DNA from: Roseitalea sp. MMSF_3546
GTDB taxonomy: Bacteria > Pseudomonadota > Alphaproteobacteria > Rhizobiales > Rhizobiaceae
NCBI RefSeq assembly: GCF_030732865.1
Contig: NZ_JASHKB010000001.1
Coordinates: forward strand, 124,001-188,000
Direction of reading: 5' to 3'
DNA: 64,000 nucleotides
The notes under the pieces were generated by a model that was not told where the DNA came from, did not search any database, and was given only the letters and a program-made list of their open reading frames with translations. Below are positions 26,784 to 36,284 of this stretch, one piece after another. Numbering within the stretch: the first letter of the stretch is position 1; each line of letters starts with the position of its first letter. The position numbers were made by a program, and so were the translations under genes.

Positions 26784-27698
26784 ATGGCCGAGCCGCAAGC
26801 CGTCCTGACCCGACCCGCCGATATCGGCAGCCACGACTACGACATCGTCCGCCGCGTCATCGAGATGATTTCCGAGGACTGGCGCGACCAGCCCTCGCTC
26901 GAGAGCCTGGCCGCGCGGGTCGGCATGGCGCCGACCGCGCTGCAAAAGCTCTTCACCCGCTGGGCCGGGCTGTCGCCCAAGGCGTTTCTGCAGGCGGTGA
27001 CGCTCGACCATGCGCGGCGTCTTCTGGCCTCCGACATGCCGCTGCTCGAGACCGCTTTCGAGCTCGGGCTGTCCGGACCCGGTCGGCTGCACGATCTGTT
27101 CGTCACGCATGAGGCGATGTCGCCCGGCGAGATCAAGGCGCGCGGCGCCGGGCTGACCGTGCGCTATGGCTATCATGTGTGCCCGTTCGGCATCGCGCTC
27201 GTCATGGTCACCGACCGCGGGCTGTGCGGTCTGGCGTTCTGCGATGCCGGCGGCGAGCGCGCGGCGTTCGACGACCTGAGCCGGCGCTGGCCCCATGCGG
27301 CGTTCGTCGAGGACATGGCCGCGACCGGTCCCTATGCGGCGCGCATCTTCGCGCCCGGGCGCTGGCGCCAGGACCAGCCCCTGCGCGTCGTGCTGATCGG
27401 CACCGATTTCCAGGTCAGCGTCTGGGAAGCGCTGCTCGAGATCCCGATGGGCAGGGCCGAGGCCTATTCCTCCATCGCCGAACGCATCGGCCGGCCGAAG
27501 GCGGCGCGCGCGGTCGGCGCGGCGATCGGCGCCAATCCGCTGTCCTTTGTCGTGCCGTGCCATCGCGCGGTCGGCAAGTCCGGGGCGCTGACAGGCTATC
27601 ACTGGGGCCTGACACGCAAGCGCGCCATGCTGGGCTGGGAAGCAGGGCAGTTGGCCGGCGGTCAGACGGCGGACGCCCACAATCGCCAGCCTGCATAG
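26784..27698 (+). CDS. Ada-like fusion: AraC-type HTH plus O6-methylguanine-DNA methyltransferase
   Basis: Residues about 15-110 are an AraC-type double helix-turn-helix (LESLAARVGMAPTALQKLFTRW, DMPLLETAFELGLSGPGRLHDLFV), and 190-290 the alkyltransferase with acceptor Cys in VVPCHRAVG. The protein repairs O6-methylguanine by irreversible transfer to that Cys and may regulate repair genes. The N-terminal zinc domain of E. coli Ada (methylphosphotriester repair, four Cys) is missing, so the classic activation switch is absent. Length 304 from ATG 26784. Its 3' end overlaps the convergent LysE gene by 37 bp. Confidence 0.9.
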   Translation: MAEPQAVLTRPADIGSHDYDIVRRVIEMISEDWRDQPSLESLAARVGMAPTALQKLFTRWAGLSPKAFLQAVTLDHARRLLASDMPLLETAFELGLSGPGRLHDLFVTHEAMSPGEIKARGAGLTVRYGYHVCPFGIALVMVTDRGLCGLAFCDAGGERAAFDDLSRRWPHAAFVEDMAATGPYAARIFAPGRWRQDQPLRVVLIGTDFQVSVWEALLEIPMGRAEAYSSIAERIGRPKAARAVGAAIGANPLSFVVPCHRAVGKSGALTGYHWGLTRKRAMLGWEAGQLAGGQTADAHNRQPA

Positions 27699-28309
27699 CC
27701 GAAAACGGCGGCCAGCATCCCCTCGATCGCCCTGCGTGCGCGCCGGTACGCCGCCATCATGATCGGCGAGGCGAAGACGAGCGCATAGCCCTGGAAGACG
27801 AAGGCGCCGATCACCAGACAGATGGCAAGGGTGACCACGAGCACGGGCGTGCCGCCGCCGCTTGTCTGCGTGAGCGCGACGATCGCGATCCAGGCCAGAA
27901 CGGCCTTGGGATTGGTCAGGTGCAGGAGGGCGCCGCGCCGGAAGTGGCCGGACAGCGATCCCGCCCCGCTCGTGACGCCTTGCGCCGGTCCGGCCGAGAG
28001 CGCACTGCGCAGCGACTTGAAGGCAAGCCAGCCAAGATAGGCCGCGCCGGCCATCTTCATGGCCGTCAGCCCCCAGGCGACCGTGCTCAGCCAGGCCGAA
28101 AGGCCGACCGCCGCAGTCACCGCCCATGTGAACGAGCCGACCTGCACACCGGCAGCGAACGCCATGCCCGCCGCGCGTCCCTTCGCCATGGAGGTCCCCA
28201 TGATGCCGAGCGTCGCCGGACCCGGACTTGCCGCGGCGACGGTGAAGACGGCGAAAACGGCCATCATCGCCGGCCAGTGCTCGGCGAGCAGCGTGAGGAC
28301 ATGGGTCAT
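27662..28309 (-). CDS. LysE family exporter
   Basis: A 215-residue membrane protein with about six helices and the LysE/RhtB signature in ASPGPATLGIMGTSMAKGRAAGMAFAAGVQ and HLTNPKAVLAWIAI. Members export amino acids or related metabolites; the substrate is unknown. ATG 28309 is taken as start; ATG 28315 two codons earlier is possible. The last 37 bp lie antisense to the end of the Ada-like gene, so both stop codons are inside the other reading frame. Confidence 0.9.
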   Translation of the reverse strand: MTHVLTLLAEHWPAMMAVFAVFTVAAASPGPATLGIMGTSMAKGRAAGMAFAAGVQVGSFTWAVTAAVGLSAWLSTVAWGLTAMKMAGAAYLGWLAFKSLRSALSAGPAQGVTSGAGSLSGHFRRGALLHLTNPKAVLAWIAIVALTQTSGGGTPVLVVTLAICLVIGAFVFQGYALVFASPIMMAAYRRARRAIEGMLAAVFGYAGWRLWASAV

Positions 28310-28397
28310 GAGCATCTCGTCTATCTGTCTGTCCGGACGCGCGTGGCAGCCGTGTGAACCAACCGTTCGCCGATTCCCAAGGCGCCCTTTTCGCGGG

Positions 28398-29039
28398 TCA
28401 GTGGGCCTTCGACATGTCCCCCAGCACTTCCTTCGACGCCACGGTCGAATCGGCGTGCAGGCGGTAGACCATCGGCACCCCGGTGGCGAGATTGAGCTTG
28501 GTGATGGTGTCGGGCGTATGCCGGTCGAGCACCATGACCAGTGCCCGCAGCGAATTGCCATGGGCCGAGACCAGCACGGTCTGCGCGCGCAGCACGCGCG
28601 GCAGGATCTCGGTCATGTAATAGGGCCAGACCCGCGCGCCGGTGTCGCGCAGGCTCTCGCCATCCTCGCCGGGCGGCGCGGTGGCATAGGAGCGGCGCCA
28701 GACATGCACCTGCTCCTCGCCCCATTTCGCGCGAGCGTCGTCCTTGTTCAGGCCCGTCAGGTCGCCATAATTGCGCTCGTTGAGCGCCTTGTCGTGAATG
28801 GTCTCGAGGTCGGGCTGGCCGACACCCTTCAGGATGATGTCGTTGGTCCGCTCGGCGCGGATCAGGACCGAGGTGAAGGCGATGTCGAAGTGAAAGCCCT
28901 TTTCGGCCAGTGCCCGGCCCGCCTCGGTCGCCTCGGCGACGCCCTGTTCGGTCAGGTCGACATTGTGCCAGCCCGTGAACAGGTTCTTCTTGTTCCATTC
29001 GCTCTGTCCGTGGCGGACCAGAACCAGTGTGCCGGACAT
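28398..29039 (-). CDS. gpmA: 2,3-bisphosphoglycerate-dependent phosphoglycerate mutase
   Basis: GpmA interconverts 3- and 2-phosphoglycerate in glycolysis and gluconeogenesis. The phosphohistidine is in [24 protein letters not shown] and [10 protein letters not shown] carry the other active-site residues. At 213 residues it is the short alphaproteobacterial form, lacking the C-terminal extension of E. coli GpmA (250). It lies 18 bp behind dapB at the end of the mgsA-glk-ABC-dapB-gpmA run. Confidence 0.96.
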   Translation of the reverse strand: MSGTLVLVRHGQSEWNKKNLFTGWHNVDLTEQGVAEATEAGRALAEKGFHFDIAFTSVLIRAERTNDIILKGVGQPDLETIHDKALNERNYGDLTGLNKDDARAKWGEEQVHVWRRSYATAPPGEDGESLRDTGARVWPYYMTEILPRVLRAQTVLVSAHGNSLRALVMVLDRHTPDTITKLNLATGVPMVYRLHADSTVASKEVLGDMSKAH

Positions 29040-29057
29040 GTTCTTCTCCCAGGTCAG

Positions 29058-29882
29058 TTAGCTCAATTGCGAAAGGCCGAGGACGTCGCGCATCGAGTAG
29101 AGCCCGGCGGGACGTCCGACCGCCCACAGCGCGGCCTTCACCGCCCCGCGCGCGAAGATGCCGCGATCCTCGGCGTGATGAGACAGCGTCACGCGCTCGC
29201 CCGGCCCGGCCATGATCACCGAATGCTCGCCGACCACCGAGCCGCCGCGCAGCGTGGCAAAGCCGATCGTGCCGGCCTCGCGCGCACCGGTATGCCCGTC
29301 GCGCACCCGCACCGAATGGTCATCGAGATCGACCTTGCGTCCGGCGGCCGCGGCCGCGCCGAGCAGCAGCGCGGTGCCGGAGGGCGCGTCGACCTTGTGC
29401 CTGTGGTGCATCTCGAGCACCTCGATGTCCCATTCCGCCGCCTCGAGCGCCCTTGCGGCCTGCTCGACGAGAACGGACAGGAGTATCACGCCCATCGCCA
29501 TGTTGCCGGACTTGACGATCGGTGTGCGTTCGGCGGCGCGTGCGATCGCCGCATCGTCTTCGGCGCCAAGGCCCGTCGTGCCGATGATGTGGGCAAGGCC
29601 CGCCGCGGCCGCGCGTTCGGCGAAGGCGCGCGTCGCCGCCGGCGCGGTGAAATCGAGCACCGCGTCGGCCCCGGCGAACGCCGTCTCGGGATCGTCGGTC
29701 ACCGCGATGTCATTGCTGCCGACGCCGGCCATCTCGCCCGCATCGGCGCCGATCACGTCCGCCCCTTCGCGTTCGAGCGCGCCCGCAAGCCGCGTCGATG
29801 CGTCCTCGGTCACCGCCCTGATCAGTGCCCGGCCCATGCGCCCGCCGGCGCCGACCACCGCGATCGATCTGATTTCGCTCAT
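29058..29882 (-). CDS. dapB: 4-hydroxy-tetrahydrodipicolinate reductase
   Basis: DapB performs the NAD(P)H-dependent second step of the lysine/diaminopimelate branch, needed for peptidoglycan and lysine. It has the Rossmann start [13 protein letters not shown], the catalytic stretch [18 protein letters not shown] (His and Lys) and the C-terminal [13 protein letters not shown]. Length 274. Its ATG 29882 overlaps the stop of the upstream ABC exporter gene (ATGA), indicating coupled translation. It is followed by gpmA. Confidence 0.97.
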   Translation of the reverse strand: MSEIRSIAVVGAGGRMGRALIRAVTEDASTRLAGALEREGADVIGADAGEMAGVGSNDIAVTDDPETAFAGADAVLDFTAPAATRAFAERAAAAGLAHIIGTTGLGAEDDAAIARAAERTPIVKSGNMAMGVILLSVLVEQAARALEAAEWDIEVLEMHHRHKVDAPSGTALLLGAAAAAGRKVDLDDHSVRVRDGHTGAREAGTIGFATLRGGSVVGEHSVIMAGPGERVTLSHHAEDRGIFARGAVKAALWAVGRPAGLYSMRDVLGLSQLS

Positions 29883-31756
29883 GCCTGCCCTCCGCCGGCG
29901 CGCCTGCGGCCGCTCGCTGCCATGGTCCCGGTTGCCGCCATATCGTCGTCCGGCGCGGCGCGGACCGTGCCGCCGCCGCTCATGCCCAGCGTGTTCAGCC
30001 TGGCATAGAGCCCGCCGTGGCGCGTGGCCAGTTCGGCATGCGTACCGGTCTCGACGACACGGCCCTGATCCATCACGATGATGCGGTCGGCCGACACGAT
30101 CGTCGACAGCCGGTGCGCGATGACGATGGTCGTGCGCCCGGCCATCACCTCCTCGAGCGCCTGCTGCACCAGCTTCTCCGATTCGTTGTCGAGCGCCGAG
30201 GTCGCCTCGTCGAGCAGCAGGATCGGCGCGTTGCGCACGATGGCGCGTGCGATGGACAGTCGCTGGCGCTGGCCGCCCGAAAGCGTCACACCGTTCTCGC
30301 CCAGCGGCGTGTCGTAGCCCGCCGCCTGCGCGGTGATGAAGTCATGCGCATTGGCCTGCCGCGCGGCGGCCTCGATTTCGCCATCGCTCGCATCGGGCCG
30401 GCCGAAGCGGATGTTTTCGGCGATCGTGCCCTCGAACAGATAGGGTTGCTGCGAGACGAACGCGATCTGCCCGCGCAGCGAGGCGGCGGTGACGCCGGCG
30501 ATGTCCTGGCCGTCGATGCGGATCGCGCCCGCCGCCGGGTCGTAGAAGCGCTGGATCAGCGCGATCACGGTGCTCTTGCCGGCGCCGGAGGGACCGACAA
30601 TGGCCGTGGTCCGGTTGGCCGGCGCGGTGAATGTCAGCCCGGCGAGCACTTGCGTGCCGTCGGCATAGGAAAAGTCGACGCCGTCGAACACGATCTCGCC
30701 CGCCGCCACCGCCAGCGCGGTCGCATCGGGCCTGTCGCCCTGGCGCTCGGGCATGTCGAGGATCTCGTAGATCATGCGCGCATTGACCATCGCCTTTTCC
30801 AGATTGACCTTGAGCTGGCCGAGCCGCCGGGCCGGATCGGCTGCGAGCAGCAGGGCGGTGATGAAGGCGAACGTTGCCCCGGGCGGCTGGCCCTGGTTGA
30901 CCGCGCGCAGCCCGGCATAGGCGATCACGCCGGCGACCGCGAGCCCGGCGAAGATCTCCGCGGCCGGGTTCACGCGTTCGACGATCGCCGCCAGCCGGTC
31001 GGCCTTGGCGCGGGCCCGTTCGATGATCGTGCCGATGCGCGCGCCAAGCTGCTCTTCCATGGTGAAGGCCTTGACGACGGTGATGCCCTGCACCGACTCC
31101 TGCATGGTGCCGACAACGCGCGAGTTGAGCTCCACCGTGTCGCGCACCACCGATCGGATACGCGCCGACACCCAGGCCACCGCCACGATCAGGATCGGCG
31201 CGACCGCGAGCACGATCAGCGACAGGAGCGGATCCATCGTCACCATGACGACGACCAGCCCGACCAGCGCGATCAGGTCGCGGCCGAGCGCGGTCAGGGT
31301 CAGCGACAGCACGTCGCGGATGCCGTTGACGTTTTCGGCGATGCGCGCGGCCAGATGCCCCGACCGCGCCTCGGTGAAAAAGCCCACGCCCAGCCGCATC
31401 AGCTTGTCGAAGACGCGGCTCTGGTAACGGGCGACCAGATCGTTGCCGATGCGCGCCAGCACCACCGCCTGCACATACATCGCCACCCCGCGCAGCAGGA
31501 AAACCGCGACGATCGCGCCGGCAATGCCGACGATCAGGTCGCCGCGCTGGCGCACGAAGATCTCGTTGACGACGTCCCGCGTGATCCAGGCGACGAACGC
31601 CGTGGTCAGGCCGATGATCACCAGGCAGACGATGGTCACGGCGTAGTGGCGCGCGTAATCGCGGCCGTTCTCGGCGACGATGCGCCTGAGGATCGGCAGC
31701 ACGCCCCGAGCCAGCCGCAAGGCGCCTTCGGTCGGTCTTGTCGGATCACTCGCCAT
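29879..31756 (-). CDS. ABC exporter, transmembrane and ATPase domains fused (MsbA/LmrA type)
   Basis: The 625-residue half-transporter has a six-helix membrane domain (about 35-330) and a C-terminal ATPase with Walker [10 protein letters not shown], signature LSGGQRQR, Walker B ILLLDEA and switch His in IAHRLST. The dimer should export a lipid or amphipathic compound; true MsbA function (lipid A) is not proven. ATG 31756 is chosen; the Shine-Dalgarno is weak. It lies between glk and dapB on the same strand, a conserved rhizobial order. The C-terminal 35 residues are low-complexity. Confidence 0.92.
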   Translation of the reverse strand: MASDPTRPTEGALRLARGVLPILRRIVAENGRDYARHYAVTIVCLVIIGLTTAFVAWITRDVVNEIFVRQRGDLIVGIAGAIVAVFLLRGVAMYVQAVVLARIGNDLVARYQSRVFDKLMRLGVGFFTEARSGHLAARIAENVNGIRDVLSLTLTALGRDLIALVGLVVVMVTMDPLLSLIVLAVAPILIVAVAWVSARIRSVVRDTVELNSRVVGTMQESVQGITVVKAFTMEEQLGARIGTIIERARAKADRLAAIVERVNPAAEIFAGLAVAGVIAYAGLRAVNQGQPPGATFAFITALLLAADPARRLGQLKVNLEKAMVNARMIYEILDMPERQGDRPDATALAVAAGEIVFDGVDFSYADGTQVLAGLTFTAPANRTTAIVGPSGAGKSTVIALIQRFYDPAAGAIRIDGQDIAGVTAASLRGQIAFVSQQPYLFEGTIAENIRFGRPDASDGEIEAAARQANAHDFITAQAAGYDTPLGENGVTLSGGQRQRLSIARAIVRNAPILLLDEATSALDNESEKLVQQALEEVMAGRTTIVIAHRLSTIVSADRIIVMDQGRVVETGTHAELATRHGGLYARLNTLGMSGGGTVRAAPDDDMAATGTMAASGRRRAGGGQA

Positions 31757-31832
31757 GAAAGGACGCTCTATCCCATCGGCGCCGGTCTGCACAGGGTCGC
31801 TGCGATGCGCGCGAAGCCGTCGTCCAAGATGG

Positions 31833-32861
31833 TCAACGCTTCCAGTGCCGGCCTTCGAGCGACACGCCGAAACGCGAAGGCGTGCGCGCATAGGCTGCCA
31901 GCCCCTCCATCGGCGCGCGGTCGTGCGTGATCGCATAGGTCGGCATGGCGGCGATCATCGCCTGATGCGGTGCCTTGTTCTCGAAGCCCGCCCGGAACCG
32001 CGCGCGATCGAAGAAGGGCAGGATCTTCTGCGTGATCCCGCCGGTCAGATAGACGCCGCCGCGCGCCATGAAGATCAGCGCCAGGTCGCCGGCCACGCGG
32101 CCCAGATACTCGGCGAACAGCGACAGCGTTTCCACCGCGGCGGCATCGCTGCCGTCCCGGGCGGCGGCGGTGATCGCCGCCGGCGTGTCGAGCGTGGGCG
32201 GTGCGCCGTTTGCCCTGCATACCGCGCCATAGAGATTGACCATGCCGCTGCCGCACAGCACCTGTTCGCCGGACACGCGCCCGCCGATGCGTTTGATATG
32301 CGCAAAGACCTCCAGATCGCGGTCGGTCTGCGGACCCAGATCGACATGTCCTCCCTCGCCCGCCACCGGAATCCAGGTTCGCGCCGCGTGCACGAGCCCG
32401 GCGACACCGAGCCCCGTGCCCGGCCCGATGACGACGCGGTTGGAGGCCGGATCGCGAACGCCGCCGCCGATCTGCTCGAGATTGTCTTCCTCCAGCGCCA
32501 CAACGGCAAGCGCCTGGGCCTCGTAATCGTTCAGGATGACCACCTCGTCGAAGCCCAGATCGGCGATCATGCCGCGCGGCCGCACGACCCAGTCGCAATT
32601 GGTCAGGTCGATCTCCTCGCCATCGGTCGGCCCGGCCACGGCGAGCACCGCGCCGCGCGGCATCACCGAGGTCTGGTCGAGCACATGGGTCTGGATGGCT
32701 TCATCGAGCGTGGCGAAGTCGCGCGTGCGAATGGAGGCAAAGACCTTCGGTTCGGCAAAGGCGTCCACGATGATCGCAAAGCGGGCATTGGTGCCGCCGA
32801 TATCGGCGATCAGCGTGGGAAAGGGAAGAACAGTCGTGTTCGATCCGGAAGTGCTAGGCAT
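31833..32861 (-). CDS. glk: Glucokinase
   Basis: Glucokinase phosphorylates glucose to glucose 6-phosphate with ATP. The ROK/hexokinase-type phosphate motif is [13 protein letters not shown] near the N-terminus; [19 protein letters not shown] and [12 protein letters not shown] are the sugar and nucleotide motifs, and GGVYLTGGI the C-terminal adenosine motif. Length 342. Its ATG 32861 lies upstream of the mgsA stop (32854), an overlap of 8 bp, so the two are translated together. Confidence 0.96.
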   Translation of the reverse strand: MPSTSGSNTTVLPFPTLIADIGGTNARFAIIVDAFAEPKVFASIRTRDFATLDEAIQTHVLDQTSVMPRGAVLAVAGPTDGEEIDLTNCDWVVRPRGMIADLGFDEVVILNDYEAQALAVVALEEDNLEQIGGGVRDPASNRVVIGPGTGLGVAGLVHAARTWIPVAGEGGHVDLGPQTDRDLEVFAHIKRIGGRVSGEQVLCGSGMVNLYGAVCRANGAPPTLDTPAAITAAARDGSDAAAVETLSLFAEYLGRVAGDLALIFMARGGVYLTGGITQKILPFFDRARFRAGFENKAPHQAMIAAMPTYAITHDRAPMEGLAAYARTPSRFGVSLEGRHWKR

Positions 32862-33258
32862 TGACCGTTCCCATATGCCTTTTCAGGAGCGCGTTCAGCA
32901 GGATTTCCGCGGTCGCCGCATTGAGCGCCATGGGAATGTCGTAGACGATCGCAAGGCGCATCAGCGCCTTGACGTCGACATCATGGGGCATCGGCGTGAG
33001 CGGGTCGACGAAAAAGACCAGGGCATCGATTGCCCCTTCCGCGATCATGGCGCCGATCTGCTGATCGCCGCCCAGCGGGCCGCTGCGCAACCGCTCGACG
33101 GCCAGCGCGGTGTTCGATTCGGCGATGCGGCCGCCGGTCGTGCCGGTGGCGACGAGCCGGCAGCGCCCGAGCAGCGCCGCGTGCCGGCGCACGAAGGCGA
33201 CCATGTCGTCCTTTTTCTGGTCGTGCGCGACCAGCGCAATGGTCAGGGCATCCGGCAT
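32854..33258 (-). CDS. mgsA: Methylglyoxal synthase
   Basis: MgsA converts dihydroxyacetone phosphate into methylglyoxal and phosphate, a glycolytic bypass under phosphate limitation. Motifs: [23 protein letters not shown] (phosphate binding), [17 protein letters not shown], and [21 protein letters not shown] with the catalytic Asp and His. Length 134. It is the first gene of the mgsA-glk-ABC-dapB-gpmA run. Confidence 0.96.
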   Translation of the reverse strand: MPDALTIALVAHDQKKDDMVAFVRRHAALLGRCRLVATGTTGGRIAESNTALAVERLRSGPLGGDQQIGAMIAEGAIDALVFFVDPLTPMPHDVDVKALMRLAIVYDIPMALNAATAEILLNALLKRHMGTVNA

Positions 33259-33392
33259 GGCGGTTCAATCGATTTAGGCGGCGCCAGCCTGTTAGCGCAC
33301 TTTGCGCCGGCATGAAAGGCGCGATTGGCGGCCCCGCCGCGATTTGTCGGCGCGGAACCTCTTGCGGCCGTTGCGGACCGTCGGTCCCGCGT

Positions 33393-34487
33393 TCATTCCG
33401 GTCGCGCGGTGGGGATCGGCAGCCGCGCGGCCGAAGGCAGCGCGATGCGTCCGAGCGCCGGGTCCGGGGCGGTCGAGGGCACGGCCGAAGCCATCATGAT
33501 CGAGCGGTCGAACTGCGCCGAATAGGTCGCCAGGCTCTCGCTTGCCGGTTGCGGTGCGCGCAGCAGCGGCCCGCAGGCATCCGGCAGGTCGGCGAGCACG
33601 GTGTCGCGCCGCGGCCGCGGCTTGGCCACCGGCTTGGGGTCCTTTGGCGGCGGCGGCGGGTTGAACCACCAGTCGAGCGGGGCGCCGCAATCATTGCCGC
33701 TGGTGGGCACCGGCTTTTGCGGGCGGCAGTCGGGCGAGTCGTCCGGGCAGACCATGCGGATGTGGAAATGATAATGGTGCCCGCGCACCGGCCGCAGCTT
33801 GATCATCCAGGGATCGTTGGCCGGATCGTCGCCATACAGTTCGCACATCTTCTTCTTGATGCCGGGATTGACCAGCACGCGCTCGATCTCGTCATAAGAG
33901 GCCGCGCGCTGCAACAGCCGGGCATGGGCCGGCGTCCAGACCTGGGGATTGATTTCCATCGTGCCGGGCTTGAGCACGGATATGGCGCTCATGTCGCGGC
34001 GCTCGGCCGGCGTCAGGCGCCGGTCGGGCATCTTGGTCAGCCACAGATCGGCGTCGAGCCCGGTCTGGTGCGACCGGTGACCGGTCAGCATCGGCCCGCC
34101 GCGCGGCTGGGCGATGTCGCCGACGAGAAGGCCGGGCCAGCCCTCGTCAACCGCTTCGTCGGCAAGGCGCTGGATGAGCGCGATCAGTTCGGGATGGCCC
34201 CAGCGGCGATTGCGTTCGAGCCGCATGGCCTGCCAGTTCGGCCCGTCGACGGGCATGGCCACCGCGCCGGCGATGCAGCCGCCCGAATAAAAGCCGTGCA
34301 CCCGCGGCGCGCTCGCCGAGGGCAGGTCGGTGTTGCCGAAGAGCTGCCGCGCCGGCTCCTGCGCCTGGGCGGGCGCCGGCGCGAGAGCGCCGATCAGCGT
34401 CATTGCGCAAAAGGCAAGCGCCATGGGCCTGCCCCGCAGGTTCGACACGGCGCGCATGGCGCCGGTGAAGGAAATGTTCATCGACAT
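33393..34487 (-). CDS. mepA: Penicillin-insensitive murein endopeptidase MepA
   Basis: MepA is a periplasmic LAS-family zinc peptidase that cuts D-Ala-meso-DAP cross-links in peptidoglycan. The zinc site is formed by HRSHQTGLDADLWL and HHYHFHIR, and six or more Cys are present for disulfides. A signal peptide (hydrophobic ALAFCAMTLIGALAPAPAQA) ends near residue 42 after AQA. Three in-frame ATGs precede it (34511, 34487, 34481); 34487 is used, with low certainty. The C-terminal tail of about 80 residues is Pro-rich (NPPPPPKDPKPVAKPRPRRD). Divergent from the GtrA-like gene. Confidence 0.92.
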   Translation of the reverse strand: MSMNISFTGAMRAVSNLRGRPMALAFCAMTLIGALAPAPAQAQEPARQLFGNTDLPSASAPRVHGFYSGGCIAGAVAMPVDGPNWQAMRLERNRRWGHPELIALIQRLADEAVDEGWPGLLVGDIAQPRGGPMLTGHRSHQTGLDADLWLTKMPDRRLTPAERRDMSAISVLKPGTMEINPQVWTPAHARLLQRAASYDEIERVLVNPGIKKKMCELYGDDPANDPWMIKLRPVRGHHYHFHIRMVCPDDSPDCRPQKPVPTSGNDCGAPLDWWFNPPPPPKDPKPVAKPRPRRDTVLADLPDACGPLLRAPQPASESLATYSAQFDRSIMMASAVPSTAPDPALGRIALPSAARLPIPTARPE

Positions 34488-34630
34488 GTGCTCTTGTGTC
34501 CTGCGCCCCATCTGGCGCCAGAATACTGCGTCGGCGCCGCGCTTCCAAGCGTTGCAACCGAATGTGATTGCAAGCGACCCTTCGGCACCCTACCCATGAT
34601 CATCACCTGGCCGCGAAACGGAGCGAGACG

Positions 34631-35101
34631 GTGACCGAAGCGGACAGATCCGCCGAGCCAATGGCGCACGCACCCGGCCGCGGGGACGCCGACCGCGGCG
34701 GCCGGCCGCGCGCCGCAACAACGCCGCTTGGGCGGCTTTGCAGCTTCGCCGCCGCCGGTGGCAGCGGCTTCGTGATCGATTTCGGCGTGCTCTATCTGAT
34801 GCTCGCCTTCACGCCGTTGGGCCCATTTGCCGGCCGCCTCGTCTCCATCGCCTGCGCGATGGTCTCGAACTTCCTGATCAACCGCACCTTCACCTTCGGT
34901 GCGAGCGGACGGTCGATCCTCACCGAGGGCGCGCGCTATTCGTCGATCGCCGCGCTCGGCGCCGGGCTCAACTATGTGGTCTATGCCGGCCTGTTGCTCG
35001 CCATGCCGGGCTTTTCGCCGTTCTGGGCGACCTTCATCGCCGTGGCCCTGGTGTCGGTCTTCTCCTATCTGGGCTATGCGCGCTTCGTCTTCCGCCGGTG
35101 A
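34631..35101 (+). CDS. GtrA family membrane protein, GTG start
   Basis: A 156-residue protein with four transmembrane helices (about 35-55, 65-82, 98-118, 125-145) and GtrA features: FAAAGGSGFVIDFGVLYLML and SNFLINRTFTFG. GtrA proteins move polyprenyl-linked sugars across the inner membrane or help glycosyltransferases; the partner is not in this window. GTG 34631 has GGAG eight bases upstream and is preferred over the ATG at 34568. The N-terminal 30 residues are hydrophilic and variable. Confidence 0.88.
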   Translation: MTEADRSAEPMAHAPGRGDADRGGRPRAATTPLGRLCSFAAAGGSGFVIDFGVLYLMLAFTPLGPFAGRLVSIACAMVSNFLINRTFTFGASGRSILTEGARYSSIAALGAGLNYVVYAGLLLAMPGFSPFWATFIAVALVSVFSYLGYARFVFRR

Positions 35102-35147
35102 GGCGGACGCCCTAAAAAATCGCGCCCGGGCGCGCCATATGAGGGCC

Positions 35148-36281
35148 ATGGCATTTGCATTCTTCGAACATGGCCACGCCATCCACCGCCGTCACCGCAC
35201 CATCAACCGGCTGCATACCTGGCTGCTGGTCGGCGGGTCGCTTGCGCTGCTGGCGGTGACCGCCTGGGCGATCGCCGGAACAATCGGCATCGTCTACGCC
35301 CTCGTCTTCGGCGTCATCAGCCTGCTTGCGGCGCGCAACGTCTCGCCGGACATGGTGCTGCGCATGTACAAGGCCCAGCCTGTCAGCCCTGTCAACTTTC
35401 CGGCCGGCTACAGGCTGATCCAGGAACTGGCGCGCCGTGCCAGCCTGGACCATCCGCCAAGGCTCTATGTCGTGCCCTCGCGCATGATGAACGCATTTGC
35501 CGTCGGCCGTCCGGATCGCTCGGCGATCGCGGTGACCGACCAGCTCGTGCGCCACATGACCATGCGCGAGCTCGCCGGTGTCCTCGCCCACGAGGTGACG
35601 CATATCCGCAACGACGATCTGAAGGTGATGAGCCTGGCCGATGTGGTGTCGCGTCTGACATCGACGCTGTCGACGGTCGGCATCATCGCGATCGTGTTCA
35701 ACCTGACCGGCTTCTTTCCCACCGTGCCCTGGCTCGGCATCCTGGCCATGATCGCCGCGCCGACGATCGGCAGCCTGCTGCAGCTTGCGCTGTCGCGCAC
35801 GCGCGAGTTCGACGCCGACTACGGCGCGGCCATGTTGACCGGCGATCCCGATGGGCTTGCCGCGGCGCTGCAAAAGCTCGAACATGCCCATCGCCGCCGG
35901 CTCGAGGCGATGATGCTGCCGACCGGCCGCATGGCCGAACCGTCCATGCTGCGCTCGCATCCGCGCACCGAGGAGCGCGTCGAGCGGCTCCTGGCGCTCA
36001 AGCAGTCCATGCTGCCCGGACCGGCCGGGCCCGTCGGCGTCGCCGAGGGCCGGCACATCCCCATCCGGCGGCCCGGCGGCTCGGTGCCGACCGTTCGTCC
36101 GCGCTGGCGCCGCGATGGGCGTGCCGATCGCGACTGGTTCGACTTCGCCCGCAGCCGGCCGCATGTCGCGCCGGTCATCGAGGGCGAGGAGGCCGATTGC
36201 CCCGGCTGCGCCGAAAGCCTGCATGCGCCCGCCGACGACGCCCCGCGCATCCGCTTTGCGCGCGGCGGCGTGTGGTGGTAG
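35148..36281 (+). CDS. Zinc metalloprotease HtpX (M48 family)
   Basis: M48 membrane protease with catalytic HEVTHIRNDD and third ligand Glu in SRTREFDADYGA, flanked by hydrophobic segments (about 24-60 and 175-230). HtpX degrades misfolded membrane proteins. At 377 residues it is longer than E. coli HtpX (293), because of a C-terminal extension after residue 290 that is Arg/Pro-rich and contains CPGCAES. ATG 35148 is used; an in-frame ATG 35139 is equally possible. Ends three bases before the convergent oxidoreductase stop. Confidence 0.92.
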   Translation: MAFAFFEHGHAIHRRHRTINRLHTWLLVGGSLALLAVTAWAIAGTIGIVYALVFGVISLLAARNVSPDMVLRMYKAQPVSPVNFPAGYRLIQELARRASLDHPPRLYVVPSRMMNAFAVGRPDRSAIAVTDQLVRHMTMRELAGVLAHEVTHIRNDDLKVMSLADVVSRLTSTLSTVGIIAIVFNLTGFFPTVPWLGILAMIAAPTIGSLLQLALSRTREFDADYGAAMLTGDPDGLAAALQKLEHAHRRRLEAMMLPTGRMAEPSMLRSHPRTEERVERLLALKQSMLPGPAGPVGVAEGRHIPIRRPGGSVPTVRPRWRRDGRADRDWFDFARSRPHVAPVIEGEEADCPGCAESLHAPADDAPRIRFARGGVWW

Positions 36282-36284
36282 CGC

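Noticed and set aside
28059-30008. A 649-codon open frame on the plus strand opposite gpmA and dapB
   Set aside because: Antisense artefact of high third-position GC. Both genes on the minus strand have full catalytic motifs.
30017-31930. A 637-codon open frame on the plus strand opposite the ABC exporter
   Set aside because: Composition (runs of Arg, Asp, His, Gln) and lack of any domain are those of a GC-rich antisense frame; the minus strand holds a complete ABC protein.
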